Below, piece after piece: positions 1 to 10,900 of a stretch of DNA of 64,000 nucleotides. The DNA is taken from positions 2,480,001-2,544,000 of the forward strand of contig JAFKAC010000001.1 of the NCBI GenBank assembly GCA_025766275.1, read 5' to 3'. Origin of the DNA: Lactarius indigo. Taxonomy: Eukaryota; Basidiomycota; Agaricomycetes; Russulales; Russulaceae. Within the stretch, counting starts at the first letter, position 1. The number at the start of each line of letters is the position of its first letter. The translations under genes were made by a program, and so were the position numbers. The notes below the pieces were generated by a model. It made no database searches. It saw only the letters and a program-made list of their open reading frames with translations, and was not told the origin of the DNA.

Positions 1-320
1 GACGAGATGATCACCTGGCTACAAGCGCGGAATAGGACGTGGACAGTGGATCTACCTTTCCGTCAAAATGTCCAAGTGAATATCGACACCATCATGAAAC
101 GGATTGAAACGATGGGTTGCAAGATTGAGCACGACCAGGTCCGTAGTGGCGTTGTATGTACTGCGAAAGACGCCTGATCTTCGTTTAGGCTAAGAATAAT
201 CCAGGTGCTCCGGCACCCTCTATGAATTCTGTCATGGGCACCATCATCAACCTCGTCGCCTCAGCTACTGACCCAATAAACCTCATGAAGATGACGGAGA
301 TTTATTCACCTTGGTTCTAA
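1..320 (+). CDS. tra1: Tra1/TRRAP C-terminus (FATC domain), 5' truncated by the window
   Basis: Tra1 is the giant PIKK-family pseudokinase that binds transcription activators in the SAGA and NuA4 acetyltransferase complexes in the nucleus. The visible part is the last 90 codons: exon 1-138, a 50-nt intron (139-188, donor GTCCGT, acceptor TTTAG) and exon 189-320. The end reads DPINLMKMTEIYSPWF and then stops, which is the FATC signature: an NL pair followed by an aromatic residue, Pro, Trp and Phe at the extreme C-terminus. The upstream part (DEMITWLQARNRTW) resembles the region between the kinase fold and FATC in Tra1. Other PIKKs (Tor, Tel1, Rad3) end in FATC as well, but their last residues usually differ from PWF. 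Tra1 is therefore the best call, supported by the neighbouring NuA4 gene. Confidence 0.82.
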
Positions 321-493
321 TGTTCATCTCTCTTTTTTGTGTATCCATATATTCCTCGCTATCTCTGTAGTCGACAATGCTTTGCGAATTTCGTTGTTTT
401 CATTGTACTATCTCACAAAAGTCATACAAAGCAGTACAACAAAGCAGAACGTGCGATAAGATAAGGCTAGACCAGACTTGTTGGTCAGTAGCA

Positions 494-2949
494 TTATCGG
501 TGACTACCTTTTATAATGCCTTCTGTCTGCCTGAAGGTATTGATTTGTGCCTCGCTCTCTAACATCATCTGTCGTCTATGTGAGCGATACGCGGAGAAAA
601 CTATGCAACGCGGGACATACCTCTTCCGCCATGGTGTAGATGTCTGACCCAGGTCTGTTATACATCAGAGAGTTGGCGAACATGAGGTACACATCCCTCT
701 GAAACTCGGCAGAGCTTGCGATCTGGCCTTCACGGATACGGGCCTTGATCGTCTTAAGGTCCATCGGTCGTTTCACGATATCGTAGTAATCAGGCGCCTC
801 AGACTTTTTGATAGGATTGTGAAAGATGTTGCCATTGCGGTGCTGAGAGATCTGGGAATGAACCATGATGATGACTGTCTGAAATTTCTTGGACGTTTGA
901 GAATCAGCGGCGGGTGGGCGTCCGCGGCGGCGCACGGGACCTGTGACAGATTAAAATGGACCAAGGGACAAGGTGAGAAGCATACATACCTGGCTCGTCT
1001 TCGTCGACGGGCTGCGAATCCTCGCGAACTTTTTTTCTGTCCCGGATAGAATCTGAAAATATACTTGCAGCTTCTGAAACTTTCCGCTTGTCTGGGACAA
1101 TCAGTATAGAGTGCAGATGCGATGCCCGAAGCTTACGATCTCGACGTGACTGCTCTGTGATCGGAGATGCCGCTTGCAGGCCATCAACTTGTTCCACTTC
1201 AACATCCATAGCGTCTTCTTGCCCGAGCTGTGTCCCAACGGGTGGGTTGTCATCCAAGTTTATTTCTTCTTTCACCTCCAAAATTTCGGGTGGTTCTGTG
1301 GGTGGTTCTATGGAATGAAATGAAGTTTAGCCGTTGTCCAATGGTGGATACCTGATTCACCTTGGGGCTCAGATGCGTGAGTAGCTATTTCGGGTGTACC
1401 CGCTGCCAAAGCTTCCGTTCCATCTTCCAAGGGTGATGGCGGTCCCGCAGATTGAATGATCTCACAAGGTTCAGACCGAGAACGTTGAGAAGAGACATCA
1501 TCTTTCGCAGGAATTGGTGAGTTATATATTGTCGACGTTTTGTCTTCGAGAGGGTGAGAAGTCGGTGCACCTGCGAGTTCATCTGGTTCCATGTCGGCAC
1601 TAAATTCGGAAGGTTCCACAATTTCGGAGGGCTCGAGATGTTCCAAGAGGTCAGGTGCTGCTTCTGCCTCAGCGGTCCCCGAAGGTCCTCCGACGTCCAA
1701 AAGCTTGAGCTCGGAAGATGCAGCAGGTTCAGAATTCCTGAGAGAGGGGGAAGGAGAAGTGGGGAGTTGAGGGGATCGTGCACACTCGTGACGTTGCGGA
1801 GTTTCACTTTCGACCTCATCTTCCCCTGAAGCAATAATATCGAGAGGGTCCGATAACCCACTGGGCAACTCAAGTGAGGGACTCGGCTCTCTTTGTTCGT
1901 CGATGCAGACAGGGCTCGGGGGTGATGATAGTCGTGAGACGGCGAGGGTTTCGGTGTCATCGTCACGAATCGATCTCGGCGCAGGAGGATATGACGGAGA
2001 GTTTGGGGTGGCGAGGTCCTCGCCTGGCTGTTCTTGTATTGTCTCTTCGTCAAGACGGGGCTGGTCCACGTACAGTGTCAGCTAAAGTGCTACAATCAGA
2101 GCTCGAAAACAGGGTCACCTGCGCCTGAGAGACGGATAGGCTGGGCTCAGACATATGTGTGAGGTCTAACCCGGACTCCGCGGGCACATCATCTCGCTAC
2201 GTGGAAGAGGGACGGTTGGTTCCACGTAAGGTCGAGCTATGGAATACACATACATCACTTTGCGAGGAAAGCGCCATCTTGTCAGTGACGTATTCACCGA
2301 CTTCGAGACGCTTCTCGATCTGAGCATCCCATTTACCAGCACGGATAGCCTCTATTTCGGCTGCTACAGACCTTGTGATGAGGAAGTGAGCCAAAAGGAT
2401 GGGATATAGATGATAAACGAGGACAAACCTGAAACGCACCTCCTCTGCGAGGATAAGTTGCTTTAATTCGAGCACTCTAGCTTGATACATCCGTTGAGCT
2501 AATTTGAGGTTATTCGAGTGGGCTACAGAGGTAAGAAGCTGGTAAAGAAGACTGATGTGGTTGCTCTAACTGGGAGAGACTTGCCATTTCGCGGCTGCTT
2601 TTCAGGCTCGGCACTAAAGAATTGTGGTGAGGTGGTGAAGTGAGGACCCGTGGACATGTGTAGAGATTCACCTGTCAAGTCCGAGTGATTCCAAGAGGTG
2701 GTCATATATATTCTGACAGGCCTTTAGTTACAAGATGAGTACGCTGTCAGGACAGAAGAAAAGAAAAGGACTCGCAGTGGGAGAGAAGGCAGGGTCATCA
2801 CGTTTGTCGATGAGAGGATGCTGGGTGAGTATATTGGATACGGCTGTCCAAGCATTTGAACCGAGCTCGTAGACAGCCTGGGCCAATATCAACCTTTCAA
2901 GGTTGTTCAGCTTGCCTGCGTCCGCGTCCGCGTCAGCCGTGTCAGACAT
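494..2949 (-). CDS. BRD8-type bromodomain protein, probable NuA4 subunit
   Basis: A bromodomain near the C-terminus (exon 621-940 plus the last exon 494-568) carries PDYYDIVKRPMDL and SAEFQRDVYLMFANSLMYN, which matches the BRD8 class of acetyl-lysine readers in NuA4/TIP60. The protein starts at 2949 with MSDTADADADAGKLNNLERL and continues into a SANT-like segment (LILAQAVYELGSNAWTAVS) as in BRD8. A helical segment (QARVLELKQLILAEE, then VAAEIEAIRAGKWDAQIEKRL) and a long acidic Ser/Pro/Glu-rich linker follow. Introns at 569-620 (phase 0), 941-989 (phase 1) and 1308-1351 (phase 1) join in frame. The final exon gives MMLESEAQINTFRQTEG and then TAA at 494-496. The exon pattern between about 2520 and 2790 is not resolved. 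It shares a 121-bp divergent promoter with the protease gene and converges on Tra1. Confidence 0.8.
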
Positions 2950-3070
2950 CTCGGGCCTGCTTGATTACGTCATCATTTCACCCCATCGTCTCTCTCGGCA
3001 AATGCCGCATTCGTATTGCCACCCACCCCCGTAAGCGTCCGGTTTGGGTTCCTTTTCAACAACAACCACC
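2950..3070. promoter_or_regulatory. Divergent promoter between the bromodomain gene and proteinase A
   Basis: Only 121 bp separate the two start codons (2949 on minus, 3071 on plus), so both 5' UTRs and promoters must lie here or overlap. No clear TATA box is seen. The role is inferred from position only. Confidence 0.45.
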
Positions 3071-4630
<1,560 letters not shown>

Positions 4631-5166
4631 ATTGTCGTCACATGCCACTTTACTATTGTGCTGTCTCAGTATGATAATTATTCTTGTCCCGTCGTATAGT
4701 CCAAGCTTGCGTAGTCATATACAGAGCACCACCTGTGCTTGATTGTCCGAACGACATGTTTTTTATATGCATCGGCTGGGGTTGAGAGAAAGATTGCGTC
4801 ACTGTTTGTGGTGGAATAGCCGAGTGTCAAGGTAGAGCCTCCACGTCATCTCACCATGTTGTAGCCTGTATGATCAATATGATACAAGGTCTAATGGCTT
4901 GTACCAGACCTGATTCTTTGTACAATATACTGTACAGTAAATATGGGAACTTTATCACTTGAACACATCCACTCACAGCCTTCTAAGTCATTGTACTTAG
5001 GTGGCTACACATCCTATAGCATCCAATCTTGAACCAGACATGGACTAACAACAAGACTAACAATTCACCAGGGACAACTCAGCTAGAAGTCTTCACAGAA
5101 GCAAAAATAGAAGTGCATTGTATAACACTCCTTAGAACAGATTAAGTAGCAAACTAGGATAAAAGT
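4631..5166. other. Convergent intergenic region, AT-rich
   Basis: This lies between the stops of proteinase A (+) and the GW-repeat gene (-). No ORF of coding quality and no RNA gene is seen. It must hold both 3' UTRs. Confidence 0.6.
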
Positions 5167-7498
5167 TTAACCTAATAGGGAGTTTTCTATTTCCTTCATC
5201 TCCACCTCTTCAGAGTTATGGGTGATTGAATGCTGCAGCCATATAGACAGTTTTGTAAAAGGTTGCAAAGTCTCCCATACCTTTCCAACCCTCTCTTCTG
5301 CAACCTTGTTAAAGACCTCTTTAAGGTCAGGGAGTGTATCATCTTGAATATAGTTTTGGATGTATCTTTGGATATGGGGAGCATATACACCTAAAAGGTC
5401 AGATGTGGTATGACTTTGTGTCAAAGTCAGAGAATGTTGAAGTTGTGTCATCTCTTTTTGCATATCTTGTATTTGTGACTTTTTTTGTGCAATACTGCTT
5501 TGAAGCTGGTAAATTGATTTAGAAGTAAGAATGGGCAATACTATTCAGGAAAATTACCTTTTGCATGATGTCTTTTTTCTTTGCCTTTAGAATTGATCTG
5601 ATCCTTTCATCTTTCTCCAGATCACTGCTTTGAAGCAAAACTTGAGCTAAGTCTCCTGCATGCAACTGCAGTCTCTGATTCCACACTTCACTCTGTTGTT
5701 GAACAGTGGAGAGTGATGTTGAGAGAAGATGGTTATAGGCTGTTTCTTGACCCTTGGCAATAGTGGAAATGATAAGATCCTTTTTATCTTGTAATTGGTG
5801 GTCAAAAAGGACATTATAGAATTGAGGGTCTTGACACTGCCAACGAGTTCCAGCTAGAGAGTCCGATCTCTCTTTCAAATGCGTCAACTTGTCGGTAAGC
5901 GCATCCTCTCTGCAACAATGCCGTCTATTGAACTCACATAAACACCTGAAACTGAAGGCGAACTCACTTTTTAACATGCAAAGCATGATCTCCCTCGGGC
6001 GGAAGATCACTCAAGTATCCTTCTGCTCTAGAAACCCAAGCCTCGAGTTGATGGAGTCGTTCGGTGTCCTGAGCGCGAGTTACTGAAGAGAACAGAGTAT
6101 TCGGCAAACCCAACTGCGCCGTTCTAACTTCCACCGCAGATTTCGTTGCGAGTTGCGTATCCTTGAACTCTTGATATTTGGTCTGAAGAAGGTCCTTATC
6201 CACCCTCGGCATAACAAGTCGCGGAGATTTGCGTAAGGCGGACCAGTGAGTTAACTCATCGTCGAGCTTTCGCATTTTTAACACCGCTGCTATACAGAGC
6301 GCCAATTGGCTAAGTGGAAGGGTTAAGTAAACGCCTGTATATCACGAGGAAACCCCACTTGCCTCATCTCTGAGTCGGCGCTTAATGATTCCAAAGGCAC
6401 TTGACAACTACATGTTCGCGCTTGTGACTTATTTGTCGGGTTGGGAACTGGAGGTTGCCCAGTGAGCGTAGGTGACGATACTTTGCGTTCCGGGGGTGAA
6501 GGTTCGCTAGCTGGTGTGGTTACGTCCCTACCGGGCTGGTGGGCGTGGTTCTGATCATGTCGACTCAAAATTAAGTCCGATGGGATGGTCAGAGGCATCA
6601 AGTCTGCTGTCTTTGCAGCGTTACTGCCGTCTCGGATTTTGCCTGGAACCATATCAGTAATTGTGGTACTCCCGACGTTCGACGTTGCCGCCACGGAAAG
6701 TGTATTGCCCGATGAATTCGACGTCGGGTCTTGCCCCCATCCAGATTCCAGACCTGCGTCGACCGGTCCCCATCCAGTACCGTCGGACCTACCCCAGCCC
6801 TCGCCAGGGGCTCCCCAATCAGTATCATGGCCACCCCATTGGGATGCGGACGACTTTGCGTCCGAAGCTGCGGGCTCAGCAGACTGTCTCTCGGGGATAC
6901 CGACGTCGTTATTCACGTTGGAGCCCCAACCAGAATCGCCTGTAGCACTGTCACCCCACCCGCTCGTCCCGCTTTTGGCTTGATTATCCCAGGATGATGA
7001 CACACCCCAGCCACTGGAGGTCGCTGCTGGATTCCCAGAATCGCCTGTGGCACTGTCGCCCCACCCACTCGTCTCGCCTTTGGCTTGATTATCCCAGGAC
7101 GATGACGCTCCCCAGCCACTGGAGGTCGCTGCTGGATTAGAACTGGAGCCGGAGATATAGTCGTCCCAGGCATTGGAGGAGCCCCCTCGGTTTGAATTCA
7201 AAGGCTGCGAATTCGCCCCTGAGCCTGGGGCCCCAAAAGAGGATTGGCTTCGCCCGCGGGGGGCATAAGGGTGACCGCCCCTTCCACGAAGCCCAGAAGG
7301 TCGTGCACGATCCCATGCCGGGTCACTGGGATGGACAAATTGACAATCAGGGCGACACGCCGACTCGTAGCCATTTGGTCTCAACTTTCGAGATCCGTCA
7401 TCGTTGAAGTTCTAAAAAGAGAGCAAATTGCCTCGGTCAGTGATCATGCGTTGGAGGTTGGTAATGTCATAGATTACCCGACATCTTGGCAGCGGCAT
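5167..7498 (-). CDS. CCCH-like zinc finger protein with GW/WG repeats and a C-terminal coiled coil
   Basis: Five exons (7478-7498, 6363-7411, 5968-6309, 5558-5909, 5167-5505) join in phase to 700 aa. The start MPLPRCRNFNDDGSRKLRPN is chosen because it supplies the first Cys of a finger completed by CRPDCQFVHP, a CCCH-type RNA-binding fold with unusually long first spacing. Residues about 70-220 are rich in GW/WG dipeptides, with two near-identical units of about 35 residues encoded around 6940-7150 (core SSGWG..SSSWDNQAK..TSGWGDS). A Ser/Pro linker follows. From about residue 360 to the end the sequence is helical and Gln/Lys/Glu-rich, likely a coiled coil. The intron at 6310-6362 begins GCAAGT, a GC-AG intron. 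The 3' exons are visibly more AT-rich than the 5' part. Function is unknown; binding of RNA and possibly Argonaute is inferred from composition only. Confidence 0.78.
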
Positions 7499-7900
7499 GG
7501 ATGATGTTTGAACTGGGAGGAGGAAGACGGTTGAATCAGACTGTTGACGATCGTATCAACCGTCGGCTTCTGCCGGGGTTCTGATTTCAAATCATCCTGC
7601 CTTTCTGGGCTTCACGCCGGCCGGCGGAAGCAAATCGGATGCAGTCGAGACCGTCGATCTTACAAGCGGGTCAGTCATAGAGGTCGAACCACTCCCGGCA
7701 ACTCGTCCGCTACATCGTCTGAATCGTGGCACGTATTTACCAGTGCTCAAACGCTCAAGGCGGGACATGGCCACCCCTGTTGTCGGTGTGCTACCCTGCG
7801 AATTATCACTGACCGCTTACCCGTCGATTCGAGGAAGCAGGGCACACCCCACGTATAGTATTACCCATCTCACGTAACATCTCTATCCGCAGGCTCGCAC
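7499..7900. other. Region upstream of the LINE; promoter of the GW-repeat gene plus a possible broken exon
   Basis: The region contains the promoter of the minus-strand gene that starts at 7498. It has open frames on the plus strand but none with a convincing start upstream. From 7767 an ATG (MATPV) and a possible donor precede an acceptor at 7891-7892; see the interrupted-exon entry. Confidence 0.4.
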
Positions 7901-7917
7901 GAAAGACGTCTATTTGG
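7901..7917 (+). repeat. Target-site duplication, left copy
   Basis: GAAAGACGTCTATTTGG, identical to 13083-13099. It abuts the 5' end of the LINE. Confidence 0.92.
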
Positions 7918-10900
7918 GTACCCACCGGTACCCCCCCATACAAGGGGATAACTACAATATAAATCATAAACCGAAAAACCAGACGCTAAAAGCGAACATA
8001 AAGATCGCATCACTGAACATGAACGGCTACGCCGCGCCGGCCAGCAACATGACTGGAATTGAAAAGTGGTCGGCCATATACCAAACTATGAACAAAAACA
8101 AAATAGCGATCCTGGCACTACAGGAAACGCACCTCGATAATGATCTCCTACACTCCGTACACGAGTGCTTCGGCAAGAGACTGACAATAATAAACTCCCA
8201 GCTCGAAACAGGCCCGCGCACGTCCGCGGGTGTCGCCTTTGCAATAAACAGATCCCTCATAGCACCGGCCGACATGACATCCTTCGAACTGGAAAAGGGA
8301 AGAGCACTGGCAATAAAATTTAAGTGGCACGGAAACGATGAGATTGTTCTAATAAACGTATACGCGCCGAACAATAAGAACGACCATCAACCTTTCTGGG
8401 AAAACCTAGACCAGAAGAGGAGATCCAAGGGCCTACGACGCCCAGACTTTATGATGGGCGACTTCAACCTGACGGAGGACCCAATAGACAGAGCCCCGGC
8501 GCACAACGATAACACCACCGCAATCGCGGCCCTCCGAAACCTCAGACAATGTCTTGACTTGCAGGACACCTGGCGCCACGCCTTCCCACATGACCGATGC
8601 TTCTCCTACCGAGCAACGATCAATGGCCGACCGATTAAATCCCGGATTGACAGGATTTACACCTCGTCGGAGGCGGCGAAGACGACCTATGAGTGGAGCA
8701 CCCACCAGACCTCAGTCCCGACGGACCACTGGATGGTATCAGTCAGATACGCACCGTCGCATGCCCCGTACATAGGCACCGGTAGGGACGCAATCCATGC
8801 CTCGGAAATAAAACACGAGGAACTGACGGACCCAATAATCGAAAGAGGGAAGTGCCTCCAAGCAGACCTACTCAGGCTGGTGAGAGACAACGTCCCACGC
8901 GAGGTAGAAACCCCTCAGACACTCTGGCACGTCTTCAAACAAGACACAAAAGCGATAGCCAAAAAACACTGCAAGGAATCGAGAAGACGACTCACAAAGA
9001 AGATAAGCGCCATAGAACGCGAGAGAAAAAGCCTGACGGACAACCCGGAGCTAGACAACGACGAAACCCTGAGGACAAATGAAGCGCACCTAGCAAGCGA
9101 ACTTGAACACCTGGAACGCATCCAAACGCGAGACAAACAAGACCACACGAGAGCGATCATATCGAACCACGGTGAAGTCCTGGGCGGAATTTGGTCAGCG
9201 ATGAACAAGGACAGGAAGCCGAGAGATCTGATATACCACCTGAAAGTACCTGACTCCAGCCCGGTCAGGTACGAACGCGACACGAGGAGAATGACCAAAC
9301 TCACACGGGACTTCCACGAAAGCCTGCAAACGAAAGACATCACCCTACCAGACGATGACAGGGAGTACTTAGAGAAAATCGAGACGGCACTGAGGGAAGT
9401 CCCAGGAAGTCAGAGACTGACGGACGAGGAAGCGGTGAACATAGACTGGTCGACATCCTATGCCCAAGTTGGAGAGGCACTACGGCTGTCCAAGAACGGC
9501 ACCGCGTCTGGCCTAGACGGATGCCCATACGAACTATGGAAAGAACTGAAATCACGCCACGACGTAGCAGTCATCGAAAGGAAAAAGGGTTTCGACATAC
9601 TAGGAGTCCTTACGGAACTCTTCACCGACATCCAAACATACGGAGTAGACGCAAGAACGGACTTCGCACAGGGGTGGATGTGCCCAATATACAAGAAGAA
9701 AGACCGAACAGACATCGGGAATTACAGGCCGATAACCCTACTAAACACGGACTACAAAATACTTACAAAATTAATGGCTCTCCAACTAGTAAAACCGATC
9801 CACAAAATCATCCACCCGGACCAGACCGGGTTCATACCAAAAAGATCAATATTCAACAATATACGGCTCACAAAGGCCGTCATAAACTATGCAGAGGTGA
9901 TGGAGGAAGACGGCGCGATAATAGCGCTAGACCAAGAAAAAGCATACGATAAAATAAGACACAAGTACCTATGGAGAGCAATGGAAAACATAAACATACC
10001 GCAGGAATTTATCACGACAGTCAAATCCCTGTACCAGAACGCGTGCACCCAGGTAGCACTAAACGGTGTCCTAAGCGAGCCGTTCCAAGTCACAAGAGGA
10101 GTACGCCAAGGGGATCCCCTTTCATGCCTGCTCTTCAATATAGCAATCGAGCCGCTAGCATGCAAACTGAGAAACTGCGAAGACCTCAAGGGACTAATAA
10201 TCCCGGGTGCGGAAGAAAAGTTAATCGTAAGTCTCTTCGCAGACGACACCCTCCTTTACCTCAGCAAAGAAGATCGGTTCGACCTAGTCGAACCCATCCT
10301 AACAACCTGGTGTGAAGCCTCAGGAGCGAAGTTCAACGTAGAAAAAACAGAGATCATACCGATCGGCGGGGAAGCCCACAGACTAGAAGTAATCAACAAG
10401 AGGAAGATAAACCCGCTAGACGAAAAAGAGCTCGACGCACGCATTCACATTGCAAAAGATGGCGAGGCTGTACGCTCCCTAGGAGCATGGGTGGGAAACA
10501 ACGCCGAAGACCTGACGGCCTGGGAGATAGCCCTAGACAAGATGAAGAGAAAACTCGAAATATGGGGAAGAACGCACCCAACGATGTATGGAAAAAGACT
10601 CATCGCCCAAGCGGTAATCGGCGGACACACCCAGTTCCTCGCGATGGCACAAGGAATGCCCCCCCACATCGAAGACGCCCTCACTACCATGATCAGAGAC
10701 TTCATCTGGGAGGGAGGCGTGTCCCCGAGAATCTCCCAGGAATTCCTCCAAAAACCGCTGAACGAAGGAGGACTCAACCTCCTGGATATCAAAGCAAGGA
10801 ACGACGCCATTGAGATCATGTGGCTGAAAGCATACCTAAACCTATCGCCATCCAGACCGCTGTGGGCGATTGTAACAGACATCTTGATCAACGCAGCAGC

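Noticed and set aside
377..562. Small plus-strand ORF between Tra1 and the bromodomain gene
   Set aside because: It overlaps the last exon of the minus-strand bromodomain gene (494-568), lacks any motif and has a random-looking composition.
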